64,000 bases of DNA from Mycobacterium kiyosense (GTDB taxonomy: Bacteria; Actinomycetota; Actinomycetes; Mycobacteriales; Mycobacteriaceae), in the NCBI GenBank assembly GCA_021654635.1, contig AP025179.1, forward strand, positions 1,860,001-1,924,000, given 5' to 3'. A model generated the notes under the pieces. The model had not been told where the DNA came from. It did not search any database and worked only from the letters and a program-made list of their open reading frames with translations. Below are positions 1 through 10,037 of the stretch, in pieces. How positions within the stretch are numbered: the first letter of the stretch is position 1; each line of letters opens with the position of its first letter. A program made the translations under genes and the position numbers.

Positions 1-1
1 G

Positions 2-352
2 ACCAGCTGGCTGCGCGCGACCTGCGAAAGTGCGCACCGAATGAACGCGACGATCGGCCCCGGATTCTTCGAGCTGGCGTCGCGCCAGGACCTGTCCCCG
101 GAATTGGCCGCCGCCGAAGCCAAGCGCCTCGAGGAGTTTCGCGGCGCAATGACCGACATCTCCGTCACGCTGTGGCGCGCTGCCGGAGGCCAGGGCGACC
201 CGCCGCCGTCGCTGTCCGCGACCGTGTGCGCCCACCTGAGTCCGCACTTCACCGCCGCGCTGCTGATCGACGCCGGACAGACCTGGTCTGCCGCGGCGGA
301 ATTGGCCTACCTCGCCATCGACGCCGCGGTGCGGCGCGCCGTTGATTCATGA
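2..352 (+). CDS. C-terminal part of a probable TetR-family regulator (cut by window start)
   Basis: The frame is open from base 2, so the start lies outside the window; an ATG at 41 is internal. The visible 117 residues are alpha-helical in character, with a closing segment (CAHLSPHFTAALLIDA) of the kind seen in the ligand-binding C-terminal domain of mycobacterial TetR/AcrR proteins. No DNA-binding domain is visible because it would be upstream. The TGA at 350-352 overlaps the next gene's possible TTG start at 342, suggesting co-transcription. Assignment rests on general resemblance only. Confidence 0.45.
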   Translation, partial: TSWLRATCESAHRMNATIGPGFFELASRQDLSPELAAAEAKRLEEFRGAMTDISVTLWRAAGGQGDPPPSLSATVCAHLSPHFTAALLIDAGQTWSAAAELAYLAIDAAVRRAVDS

Positions 353-848
353 TGGTGTCGTGGCACACGAGGGACTGGACCGGCTGACCGAGCAGATGAA
401 CACCGCGATTCTCGTGGTGACCACCCAGGCCGACGGCCATCGTTCGGGCTGCGTCGTCGGTTTCTCCACCCAGGCCAGTATCAACCCGCCCCGATTGCTG
501 GTGTGCTTGTCGCAGACCAATCACACCTTCGGCGTGGCCGCCCGATCCGACCACCTCGCGGTGCACCTGCTGGCGCACCAGGACAGGGCCCTGGCCGAAC
601 TCTTCGGCGGCGAAACCGACGACGAGATCGACAAATTCGACCACTGCGCGTGGCACTCGGGTCCGCAGCAGATGCCGATTCTCGACGACGCGATCGGCTG
701 GCTGGTGGGCGAGACGCTCGAGCGCATCGACCTCGGTGACCACGTCGGCTACCTGCTCGCACCCGGGGCGTCCTGGTTCGCCGACACCGGGGATGATCCC
801 CTGCGGTTGTCCGACGTCATGGACATCGATCCCGGCCACGATCCGTGA
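342..848 (+). CDS. Flavin reductase-like (FMN-binding split barrel) protein, copy A
   Basis: A 168-residue protein with the flavin reductase-like core: a strand ending VVTTQADG, then SGCVVGFSTQ, then PPRLLVCLSQ and a conserved LAVHLL strand. The family binds FMN or a related flavin and reduces it or uses it in small redox reactions. It corresponds in position to M. tuberculosis Rv3007c. The TTG start at 342 overlaps the upstream stop; a GTG at 360 is an alternative start. It is a tandem paralogue of the next gene, with the same block order throughout. Confidence 0.75.
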   Translation: MIHDGVVAHEGLDRLTEQMNTAILVVTTQADGHRSGCVVGFSTQASINPPRLLVCLSQTNHTFGVAARSDHLAVHLLAHQDRALAELFGGETDDEIDKFDHCAWHSGPQQMPILDDAIGWLVGETLERIDLGDHVGYLLAPGASWFADTGDDPLRLSDVMDIDPGHDP

Positions 849-911
849 CGCGCCCGCATCACGATTGCCGCCGAACAGCGCCGTAACCGGTCCTCGAGGA
901 CGCATCATGGT

Positions 912-1481
912 GTGGTGATCGCAGAACCGTTCGACGACCTGATGTCGATGCTGGACTCCCCGGTGTTCGTGGTTACCACCCAGGCCGACGGTCAGGCGTC
1001 GGGCTGCGTGGTTGCCTTCGGCACCCAGACCAGCGTGCAGCCGCCCAGCTTCATGATCGGTCTGCCATCGCAAAGCCCCACCCATCAGGTGGGATGCCGG
1101 TCCGACTTCCTGGCGGTGCACGTACTGCCGCGGCACAAGCAGGCGCTGGCCGAACTGTTCGCCCGCCAAGGTGAGGGCACCGACACGTTCGCGCACTGCT
1201 CGTGGCGCGGCGGACCCGCCGGCATGCCGATCCTGGATGACGCCGCGGCCTGGTTCGTGGCTCGGATCGTGAGCCGAAGCGAAGTCGGTGACCACGTGGC
1301 CTACCTGCTGGAGCCGGTCGCCGCCTGGGCTCCCGAGGGCGCCGAGGATCTGCTCTACCTGTCCGACCTCGACGAGGAGGACCTCGACCCCGGCCAGGAG
1401 GCTCCACAGCGGTTGTACGACGGCAAGCGCGCCGACGCGACCGGCCGGTACGGCATGCGCTTCACCCTCGACGTGCCCTGA
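912..1481 (+). CDS. Flavin reductase-like (FMN-binding split barrel) protein, copy B
   Basis: A 189-residue paralogue of the preceding gene, sharing VVTTQADG, the SGCVVAFGTQ strand, LAVHVLP, a GMPILDDA segment and a YLLEP strand. The GTG start at 912 lies in a short stretch that resembles the 5' end of copy A (both read CAT-GATGGTG or CATCATGGTG just before coding), so leader and gene were probably duplicated together. The C-terminal extension is about 20 residues longer than in copy A. Probably FMN-dependent; substrate unknown. It converges on lppZ with a 12-bp gap. Confidence 0.78.
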   Translation: MVIAEPFDDLMSMLDSPVFVVTTQADGQASGCVVAFGTQTSVQPPSFMIGLPSQSPTHQVGCRSDFLAVHVLPRHKQALAELFARQGEGTDTFAHCSWRGGPAGMPILDDAAAWFVARIVSRSEVGDHVAYLLEPVAAWAPEGAEDLLYLSDLDEEDLDPGQEAPQRLYDGKRADATGRYGMRFTLDVP

Positions 1482-1493
1482 GCTGCCGGCCGC

Positions 1494-2615
1494 TCAGGTC
1501 TTGTCGTCGTTGTTCCGCGGGAAGCCGCCACCCTGCGGGAACAACGGGAACACCACGTCGTCGAGCTTCTCGGCGTCACCGGCGGTGCGGTTCACCGTCG
1601 CGCCCCAGACGTTGCCGTCCGGTGACATCCGCAGCGCCCAGGCGTGCGCGTGGGTGTCTTTGCGGACGACGTCCGGTTCGCCGGTGACCGCGCCCGTCTT
1701 CGCCGCCAGGCGAACCGCCACCGTCAGCTTGGTGTTGATCAGGTTGACCAGCACTGTGCCGTCCATGGCCGCGCAGCCGGCCACCCCGGGCTTGTCCGGC
1801 CAGGTCCAGACCGTGGAGACCTCGGAGTTCTTGGTGATCCGCTGCAAGCGGTCGGCGCTGGGGGTGCGGTCGGCGACATACAGCGAGCCGTCGACGGGAT
1901 CGATGCACAGTCCGCCGCCCGCGCCGATGCCCGACAGCGCCGTCGTCGGCGGCGCCTGGCCCAGGGTGGTCGGCTGCTCGATGCGTAACACCTTGCCCGC
2001 CAACGAATTCGGGTCGGCGGCCAGCGCCGGGTTGCCGGCGTCGCCGGTCATCACCACCAAGGTGGTCGGGCTGGTGAAGATCAGCGCCCCGGTGTTGCCG
2101 GTGGCGCCCTTGGGGATCCCGGTCAGGATGTCCTTGGGGACGTCGCCCTCGGCGATCCGGATGACCCGGTTGTCGGTGGGAGTGCTGATGTAGGCGTACA
2201 TCAAGCGATCCTGCGAAAAGGTCGGCGACAGCACGATGTCCATCAGGCCGCCGTCGCCGGACGGATCGACCGGGATGACCATCTTCACCTTGGGCTCGGC
2301 GCTGACCGAGACCTCCTTGACCGCGCCGGTGGTGCGCTCGGCGACCAGCGCGGTCTTGCTGTCTACGCCCATGATCAAGCCGCTGGTGCTCTCCAGGCAG
2401 CCCTGCATCACCCCCGGTGCCGGGCAGGCCTTGGGGAACGGTGTGGCCGGCAGCGGCGGCGGCGGCGGCGGCGTCGAGCTGGGCTGCGGTTTGAGCTCGG
2501 GGACGGTGGTGAACGGCTGCGACTGGGCGTCGTTGAAGCGGGCGCAGCCGGTCGCCACCAGCACCGCCGCGCACAACGCGGCGAGCGCGCATCGAACCGA
2601 CCGCCTTATCCGCAT
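1494..2615 (-). CDS. lppZ: Lipoprotein LppZ, PQQ-dependent sugar dehydrogenase-like beta-propeller
   Basis: A 373-residue protein with a lipoprotein signal: MRIRRSVR, a hydrophobic core, and a lipobox ending VATGC near residue 21. A Pro-rich linker (PSSTPPPPPPLP) follows, then repeats typical of glucose/sorbosone dehydrogenase propellers (GLMDIVLSP, YVADRT, WALRMSPDGNVWG). It is probably anchored on the outer face of the membrane; its substrate is unknown. The ATG at 2615 was chosen over upstream in-frame codons because the signal peptide begins exactly there. The gene order matches Rv3006 between Rv3007c and Rv3005c. Confidence 0.85.
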   Translation of the reverse strand: MRIRRSVRCALAALCAAVLVATGCARFNDAQSQPFTTVPELKPQPSSTPPPPPPLPATPFPKACPAPGVMQGCLESTSGLIMGVDSKTALVAERTTGAVKEVSVSAEPKVKMVIPVDPSGDGGLMDIVLSPTFSQDRLMYAYISTPTDNRVIRIAEGDVPKDILTGIPKGATGNTGALIFTSPTTLVVMTGDAGNPALAADPNSLAGKVLRIEQPTTLGQAPPTTALSGIGAGGGLCIDPVDGSLYVADRTPSADRLQRITKNSEVSTVWTWPDKPGVAGCAAMDGTVLVNLINTKLTVAVRLAAKTGAVTGEPDVVRKDTHAHAWALRMSPDGNVWGATVNRTAGDAEKLDDVVFPLFPQGGGFPRNNDDKT

Positions 2616-2838
2616 GACCGACAGGCTACCTGCCGGCTTTCCGGCGGCATGGCGCCAAGCGCCGGGCCCGGCGACACCGCGGCGGCTCCCACGGCGCACC
2701 CGACCCCTTGACTACTTACCTGAATTGCGGGTGGATTTTTATGTACTTGGGGCGTCGACCCAGCGAACTGCGGATTTAACACGTAGAAGCGCCGCTCAAA
2801 TCCCAGATTCAGGCCGAAATGCCCTTACCCTGACACGC

Positions 2839-3681
2839 GTGACCAGTTCGAAAGAATCACCGTGGCAGCGGCCGGACGGTTCCGCCGGACCCATCCCGGG
2901 ACGTCCCGCATCGGCAAGCCTGGTTGACCCCGAAGACGACCTGACGCCTGCCGGCTATGCGAGCAGCTTCGGCAACACCGGAACCACCACGATCATTCCG
3001 CCCATCGAGGCCGAGGCCGGCGGCGCCGGATACCACCTGCTCGACGCGCCGGAACCGCTGCCTTATGTGCAACCGCAGGTGACCGGACGTCAGGTCCCGG
3101 CGGCGCCCGCTGCCGTCGACATCGACGACGACGACGATCGGTTCCGGGCGGCGGGACGGCGCGGCACCCAGCATCTGGGGTTGCTGGTCCTGCGGGTCGG
3201 GCTGGGCGCGGTGCTGATCGCCCACGGTCTGCAGAAGCTTTTCGGCTGGTGGGGCGGCTCGGGTCTGCATAGCTTCCGCAACTCGCTGACCGACGTCGGG
3301 TTCCAGCATGCCGACATCCTCGCCTACGTCAGTGCCGGCGGTGAGCTGGTCGCGGGCGTCCTGCTGGTGCTGGGGCTGTTCACCCCGGTCGCCGGCGCGG
3401 GTGCGCTGGCCTTCTTGATCAACGGCCTGCTTGCGTCGGCGTCGGTGCGGCCACGCACGCACACCTTCACCTATTTTCTGCCCGACGGGCACGAGTACCA
3501 GATCAGCTTGATCGTCATGGCGGTGGCCGTGATCCTGGCCGGTCCGGGACGCTACGGGCTCGACGCGGGCCGGGGCTGGGCCAGCCGGCCCTTCATCGGC
3601 TCGTTTGTGGCGCTGCTCAGCGGTATCGCGGCCGGTATCGCGGTGTGGGTGCTGCTCAACGGCGTGAACCCGATGGCCTGA
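2839..3681 (+). CDS. DoxX-family membrane protein (Rv3005c-like)
   Basis: A 280-residue protein whose first 110 residues are hydrophilic and acidic (a run of five Asp near residue 95). The DoxX domain follows: LLVLRVGLGAVLIAHGLQKLF, two more hydrophobic segments, and a last membrane segment (IAAGIAVWVLL). In M. tuberculosis, Rv3005c forms a membrane complex with SodA and SseA in oxidative stress defence; by position and length this is its orthologue. The GTG at 2839 was chosen because it gives the known family length; the frame extends upstream without another convincing start. Confidence 0.85.
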   Translation: MTSSKESPWQRPDGSAGPIPGRPASASLVDPEDDLTPAGYASSFGNTGTTTIIPPIEAEAGGAGYHLLDAPEPLPYVQPQVTGRQVPAAPAAVDIDDDDDRFRAAGRRGTQHLGLLVLRVGLGAVLIAHGLQKLFGWWGGSGLHSFRNSLTDVGFQHADILAYVSAGGELVAGVLLVLGLFTPVAGAGALAFLINGLLASASVRPRTHTFTYFLPDGHEYQISLIVMAVAVILAGPGRYGLDAGRGWASRPFIGSFVALLSGIAAGIAVWVLLNGVNPMA

Positions 3682-3765
3682 TCCGCCGGCTTTCCCTCGC
3701 TTTCGGAGCAGGCCGGCATGGCTTAGCGTGAGAGCCGCCGGTGTTGTTCGACGATCGGGGACGCT

Positions 3766-4419
3766 ATGAGCACACCTCGCGGCCACAATCAGCCTTGGCC
3801 GCCGAACCGTGAGCCGAACCTTTCGCAGGAGCCCACGCAGCATGCCGGGATCCCGTGGTATCAGCAGCCCGTGGTGCGCCCGACGCCGCCGCAAAGCCCG
3901 CCGCCACCGAGCCCGCCACGTCCGCCGCAGAGTCCGCCGCGTTCGCCGCAAAGCCCGCCGTACCCGGGTCAGCCATACCCCGGTCAATACGGGCCGCCGG
4001 GACAGTACCCGCCACCCGGCCCCCTCGGTGCGCCTCCGGCCCCGCCCGCGCTGCCGAAGAAGCCGCGCAGCTCGCGAACCCCGCTGCTGGTCGGCGCGGC
4101 CATTGTCGCCGTGCTGATCGTCGGCGTCGTCGCCGTGCTGCTGCTGTCCGGCGTCGTCAACGGCGACACCAAGAAAGTCGCGGTCAGCGGTGTGCAGACC
4201 GAGGTTCAACAGATCCTGCTGGACCGGACCAGTGGCTACTCCTCCGACGACATCAAAGACGTCAAGTGCAACAACGGGCAGGACCCGATCGTGAAGAAAG
4301 GCCAGAGCTTCTCCTGCGACGTCACCGTCCGGGGTAAACCGCACCAGTTGAAGGTGACCTTCGATGACGACAACGGCACTTACACCGTGGGTCTGCCCCA
4401 ACTCGGCGGTGGCAAGTGA
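3766..4419 (+). CDS. DUF4333-domain membrane-anchored protein with proline-rich N-terminus
   Basis: 217 residues. Residues 1-95 are rich in Pro, Gln and Ser (repeats such as PPQSPP and PYPGQPYPGQYG) and likely cytosolic. One membrane helix follows (about 105-130, VGAAIVAVLIVGVVAVLLL), then an exported domain with two Cys (DVKCNN and FSCDV), the usual pair of DUF4333. The ATG at 3766 follows an in-frame GC-rich leader. Its TGA overlaps the GTG of the next gene by four bases, so the two are translationally coupled. The pair is inserted between the DoxX gene and cfp6, which I recall as adjacent in M. tuberculosis. Confidence 0.75.
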   Translation: MSTPRGHNQPWPPNREPNLSQEPTQHAGIPWYQQPVVRPTPPQSPPPPSPPRPPQSPPRSPQSPPYPGQPYPGQYGPPGQYPPPGPLGAPPAPPALPKKPRSSRTPLLVGAAIVAVLIVGVVAVLLLSGVVNGDTKKVAVSGVQTEVQQILLDRTSGYSSDDIKDVKCNNGQDPIVKKGQSFSCDVTVRGKPHQLKVTFDDDNGTYTVGLPQLGGGK

Positions 4420-5900
4420 ACCACGCGGGATTGGCCCGGGTGATGGCCCTGGTCGGATGTGCGGTGCTGGTGTTGGCGGGCTGCGGCGGCAAGAGCGGCA
4501 CCACCAGCATGGTGAACGGCCGCGCGGTGTCGGTGCTCTACGATCCGGCCAGCGTGGCCGGGCTGCCGGTGACCGAGGGTCCCAGCGGGCCCCGCGGCGA
4601 TGCGCCGAAACCGACTGGCACGGTGAAGAATACCGACAACGGAGATATCGACCATCTGTCGCTGTTGGCACTCAACGACATCGAAGAATTCTGGAAACAG
4701 AATTGGCCGGACGAGGCCAAAAAACCCTTCAAAGAAGTCAGCGCATTCGTGTCCTATGACTCCACCGATCCGTCGAGTCCGATTGTCTGCAGATCCCGGA
4801 CGTACAAGGTGGTCAATGCCTCGTACAACTACGGCTGCAACATTGTCTCGTGGGACCGCGGTGAGTTGTTCCCGGCGGCAAAGAAATATTTCGGCGACAT
4901 GTCGGTCGTCGGCATTCTGGCGCACGAATTCGGGCATTCGCTGCAGTTCAACGGGGGACTGGTCAATCCGAAGACGACCCCGACCCTGGTCGAGGAGCAA
5001 CAGGCGGATTGTTTCGCCGGGGTGTATCTGCGCTGGGTTGCCGAGGGTCACTCGACGCGTTTCACCCTGAACACCGGTGACGCGCTGAGTCACGTGATCG
5101 CCGGCATGCTCAAGATCTCGGATCCGATCATGAGCGAGGAGGAATTCGAGCAGACGGAAGATTCGGCCCACGGCACCGGGCTCGACCGGATCAGCGCGTT
5201 CCAAATGGGCTTCAACAGCGGATCGGGGACGTGCGCCAAAATCGACATGGACGAAATCAAGAAACGGCGCGGCAACGAGCCCCTGGCCCTACAGGTGGAT
5301 TCCTCGGGCGATACGACCAGCGGCGAGGTGGCCATTGACAACGACAGCGTCGCGACGTTGGTGGACATCCTGAACACGATCTTCTCGCCGAAGTCGCCGC
5401 CCACCCTGACGTTCGCCACCAGTACCTGTTCGGATGCGAAACCCACCCAGGGGGCCAGCTATTGCCCGTCGACCAACACCCTGATTGCCGATCTGCCCGC
5501 ATTGCAGCAGATCGGCAAGCCGGGCGGGCGAAAAGGAATGACCGACCCGCAGATGCTGCAGGGCGACAACACCGCGATGTCCATCGTCGCATCGAGGTAT
5601 GCGCTGGCGGTCCAGCACGAGCGGGGGCTGCCGCTGAACACGCCGGCGGCCGCGGTGCGGACGGCGTGTCTGACGGGGGCGTCCCAGCGCAATATGGCTC
5701 AGCCCGTCAGCATCCCGTCCGGCAAGCAGCTGGTGCTGACGGCCGGCGACCTCGACAAGGCCATCATCGGATTGCTGGTCAACGGCGTGGCAGCCAGCGA
5801 CGTCAATGGTGAGAACATGCCGGCCGGCTACACCCGGGCCATCGCGTTCCGGGCCGGAGTCCTCGACGACGCCGACGAGTGCTTTCAGCGGGTCCCCTGA
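4416..5900 (+). CDS. Lipoprotein zinc metalloprotease (neutral zinc metallopeptidase, LpqM/YpfJ-like)
   Basis: 494 residues. The N-terminus is a lipoprotein signal ending VLVLAGC near residue 24, so the enzyme should be anchored outside the membrane. HEFGH at residues 170-174 is the HExxH zinc and catalytic motif; the segment VEEQQADCFAGVYLRW about 30 residues later fits the downstream conserved acidic region of the neutral zinc metallopeptidase family. The start GTG at 4416 overlaps the DUF4333 gene by four bases, so the two may act together at the cell surface. Substrate unknown. Confidence 0.8.
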   Translation: MNHAGLARVMALVGCAVLVLAGCGGKSGTTSMVNGRAVSVLYDPASVAGLPVTEGPSGPRGDAPKPTGTVKNTDNGDIDHLSLLALNDIEEFWKQNWPDEAKKPFKEVSAFVSYDSTDPSSPIVCRSRTYKVVNASYNYGCNIVSWDRGELFPAAKKYFGDMSVVGILAHEFGHSLQFNGGLVNPKTTPTLVEEQQADCFAGVYLRWVAEGHSTRFTLNTGDALSHVIAGMLKISDPIMSEEEFEQTEDSAHGTGLDRISAFQMGFNSGSGTCAKIDMDEIKKRRGNEPLALQVDSSGDTTSGEVAIDNDSVATLVDILNTIFSPKSPPTLTFATSTCSDAKPTQGASYCPSTNTLIADLPALQQIGKPGGRKGMTDPQMLQGDNTAMSIVASRYALAVQHERGLPLNTPAAAVRTACLTGASQRNMAQPVSIPSGKQLVLTAGDLDKAIIGLLVNGVAASDVNGENMPAGYTRAIAFRAGVLDDADECFQRVP

Positions 5901-5904
5901 CCGC

Positions 5905-6282
5905 TCAGCGGTAGGGGTTGGGCACCCGGCCTCTACTGATCTGGGTCAACTGCGGCAGCGTCGAGAACGTCACCGCGGGTAGGCGCACCTGTTCGCCGTT
6001 CTTGAGCTGCGCGCGCGCCCACGAGCCGCGGTGGAACCGCAGACCGTCGATGTCGTCCCAGGCCATGGTCCGCGCGCCCAGCAGGGTGCGCACCCGCACG
6101 CCCTGTTCGTCGGCGACCGTGCGCAACCGGATGATCAACGCCGACAACAACAGCGGAATGACCAGTACCGGTGCGCTCGGCGGCCAGGCGAGCACCGGCA
6201 CCAGCAGGCCCAGGGTCAGGAATCCGACGGCCAGATGCGCCATCGGGGACACCTTGATCACGACGGGCGACTCAGTAACCAC
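5905..6282 (-). CDS. cfp6: Cfp6-like PH-domain membrane protein
   Basis: Up to 125 residues. Two hydrophobic segments (AVGFLTLGLLVPVLAW and VLVIPLLLSALII) precede a small bacterial PH-like domain (RTMAWDDIDGLRFHRGSWARA, then LPAVTFSTLPQL) and end in RVPNPYR. This pattern matches the M. tuberculosis low molecular weight antigen Cfp6 (Rv3004). The Cfp6 start corresponds to the Met at 6243 (112 residues); the GTG at 6282 is a longer alternative. It converges on the protease gene, with stop codons 4 bp apart, and is divergent from ilvB. Function unknown. Confidence 0.85.
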   Translation of the reverse strand: MVTESPVVIKVSPMAHLAVGFLTLGLLVPVLAWPPSAPVLVIPLLLSALIIRLRTVADEQGVRVRTLLGARTMAWDDIDGLRFHRGSWARAQLKNGEQVRLPAVTFSTLPQLTQISRGRVPNPYR

Positions 6283-6376
6283 CCCCGCATCATCCCACCG
6301 TCGCTGCGAGGCACGCTGAACCGCGGGTTTTCATCGGCGGTTCCAGCTTCGCCTCGCCGCCGCGGGCCCGCCGGAT

Positions 6377-6414
6377 TTGACCATTGAGCTGTGCGAAGGC
6401 TACCGTCGGACGCT
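6377..6414 (+). promoter_or_regulatory. Predicted SigA-type promoter of the ilv leader
   Basis: TTGACC at 6377-6382 and TACCGT at 6401-6406, with an 18-bp spacer, resemble a housekeeping promoter. The expected start of transcription falls at about 6413-6415, at or next to the ATG of the leader ORF, so the leader peptide is probably translated from a leaderless mRNA. Confidence 0.55.
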
Positions 6415-6462
6415 ATGAAGCCTGGACTGCTCGTAGTACTTAGTCGGCGCGTTGGTGCCTGA
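6415..6462 (+). CDS. ilvB leader peptide (15 residues, Leu/Val-rich)
   Basis: The ORF reads MKPGLLVVLSRRVGA then stop. Five of its 15 codons are Leu or Val and they cluster as LLVVL, the control-codon pattern of attenuation leaders for branched-chain amino acid operons. Its end overlaps the first arm of the downstream hairpin set (6448-6458), so ribosome position would affect folding. It is too short for routine gene calling, but its position and composition make it convincing. Confidence 0.75.
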   Translation: MKPGLLVVLSRRVGA

Positions 6463-6521
6463 CTAGCCATCGAGCACCAACGCGACCCTCGTACAGCAAC
6501 TTGTGCTGACGGGGGTTTTTT
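6448..6521 (+). terminator. Transcription attenuator of ilvBNC
   Basis: Three mutually exclusive helices are visible. An 11-bp perfect helix pairs CGCGTTGGTGC (6448-6458) with GCACCAACGCG (6474-6484). A terminator hairpin pairs 6486-6498 with 6504-6515 (one G-U pair, one bulged A, loop ACTTG) and is followed by six T (6516-6521). The alternative pairing AGCACCAA (6473-6480) with TTGTGCT (6501-6507) would break both and act as antiterminator. With the LLVVL leader peptide this fits classical ribosome-mediated attenuation, known for ilvBNC in Corynebacterium glutamicum. Folding was judged by eye. Confidence 0.75.
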
Positions 6522-6562
6522 GTTGCCCACCGAGACTTGAACGAGACTTTAAGAGGACACAA

Positions 6563-8400
6563 GTGAGCGCACCCGCCAAGCCGCACACCCCGCAGCGGCA
6601 GGACGCCCCCAACGGCGCCAAGCCTGCACAGCCGAAACGTATTGGGCCAGAACAACTTACCGGCGCACAAGCGGTCATCCGGTCGCTGGAGGCGCTCGAC
6701 GTCGACGTCATCTTCGGTATCCCGGGCGGCGCCGTTCTGCCGGTATACGACCCGCTGTTCGACTCCCAGCAGCTGCGCCACGTGCTGGTGCGCCACGAGC
6801 AGGGCGCCGGGCATGCCGCCAGCGGCTACGCGCACGCCACCGGCCGGGTCGGTGTGTGTATGGCCACCTCGGGTCCCGGGGCCACCAACCTGGTGACGCC
6901 GCTGGCCGACGCCCAGATGGACTCGATCCCGGTGGTAGCCATCACCGGCCAGGTCGGACGGCAGTTGATCGGGACCGACGCCTTCCAGGAGGCCGACATC
7001 TCGGGCATCACGATGCCGATCACCAAGCACAACTTCCTGGTCCGCACCGGCGACGAGATCCCCCAGGTGATCGCCGAGGCCTTCCACATCGCGGCCAGCG
7101 GACGGCCCGGGGCTGTGCTGGTTGACATCCCCAAGGACGTGCTGCAGGGCCAGTGCACCTTCAGCTGGCCGCCGCGGATGGAGCTGCCCGGCTACAAGCC
7201 GAACACCAAACCGCACAACCGGCAGATCCGCGAGGCCGCGAAGCTGATCGCGGCGGCACGCAAGCCGGTGCTCTACGTCGGCGGCGGCGTCATCCGCGGC
7301 GAGGCGACCGCGGAGCTGCGCGAGTTGGCCGAGCTCACCGGCATCCCGGTGGTCACCACCTTGATGGCGCGCGGCGCGTTCCCCGACAGCCACCACCTGA
7401 ACATGGGCATGCCCGGCATGCACGGCACCGTGGGCGCCGTTGCGGCCCTGCAGAAAAGCGACCTGCTGATCGCGCTGGGCACCCGGTTCGACGACCGGGT
7501 GACCGGCAAGCTCGACTCGTTCGCGCCGGAGGCCAAGGTCATTCACGCCGACATCGACCCTGCCGAGATCGGCAAGAACCGGCATGCCGACGTGCCGATC
7601 GTGGGGGACGTCAAGAACGTCATCACCGACCTGATCGCGATGCTGCGCCACCACGACACCCCCGGCAACATCGAGATGACGGACTGGTGGGCCTATCTGG
7701 ACGGCGTCCGTAAGACCTACCCGTTGAGCTACGACCCGCAGAGCGACGGCAGCCTGGGGCCGGAATACGTGATCGAGAAGCTCGGCCAGATCGCCGGGCC
7801 CGACGCCATCTACGTGGCCGGTGTGGGTCAGCACCAGATGTGGGCGGCGCAGTTCATCAAGTACGAAAAGCCGCGCACCTGGCTGAATTCGGGTGGTTTG
7901 GGCACCATGGGTTTCGCCATCCCGGCGGCGATGGGCGCCAAGATCGCGCTGCCCGACACCGAGGTGTGGGCCATCGACGGCGACGGTTGCTTCCAGATGA
8001 CCAACCAGGAATTGGCCACCTGCGCGATCGAGGGCATCCCGATCAAGGTGGCCCTGATCAACAACGGCAATTTGGGCATGGTGCGCCAATGGCAGACGCT
8101 GTTCTACGACGAGCGCTACTCGCAGACCGACCTTGCCACGCACTCGCACCGCATCCCGGACTTCGTGAAGCTGGCCGAGGCGTTGGGTTGCGTCGGAATG
8201 CGTTGCGAGCGTGAGGAAGACGTGGAGGAAATGATCAACCGGGCCCGGGAGATCAACGACCGCCCGGTGGTGATCGACTTCATCGTCGGCGCCGACGCGC
8301 AGGTCTGGCCGATGGTTGCCGCCGGCACCAGCAACGACGAGATCCAGCAGGCCCGCGGCATCCGCCCACTATTCGACGACATCACCGAGGGACACGCCTG

Positions 8401-8401
<1 letters not shown>
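6563..8401 (+). CDS. ilvB: Acetolactate synthase large subunit
   Basis: 612 residues; the ThDP- and FAD-dependent first committed step of valine, leucine and isoleucine synthesis. After a 30-residue variable N-terminus comes the ThDP-binding PYR domain ([27 protein letters not shown] with the catalytic Glu), the central domain ([12 protein letters not shown]) and the C-terminal PP domain with the ThDP motif [17 protein letters not shown]. Length agrees with the family. The GTG at 6563 was chosen because the frame upstream runs through the attenuator. Its TGA overlaps the ATG of ilvN by one base. Confidence 0.95.
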
Positions 8402-9970
<1,569 letters not shown>

Positions 9971-9977
9971 GGGACTG

Positions 9978-10012
9978 ACGCCGAGAACTCAGGGCGGATT
10001 TCTGGCGTTTTT
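9978..10012 (+). terminator. Rho-independent terminator after ilvC
   Basis: ACGCC-AGAA (9978-9987, one bulged G) pairs with TTCTGGCGT (10000-10008), followed by a short T run (10008-10012). It starts 8 bp after the ilvC stop and would end the ilvBNC transcript before the convergent wrbA-like gene. Confidence 0.6.
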
Positions 10013-10037
10013 CCGTCCTGGATTCACGGTCGGTGAA

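Noticed and set aside
2857..4671. Long minus-strand open frame of 604 codons opposite the DoxX, DUF4333 and protease genes
   Set aside because: It is rich in Arg, His and Gly, has no motif, and is the antisense shadow of three well-supported genes in GC-rich DNA.
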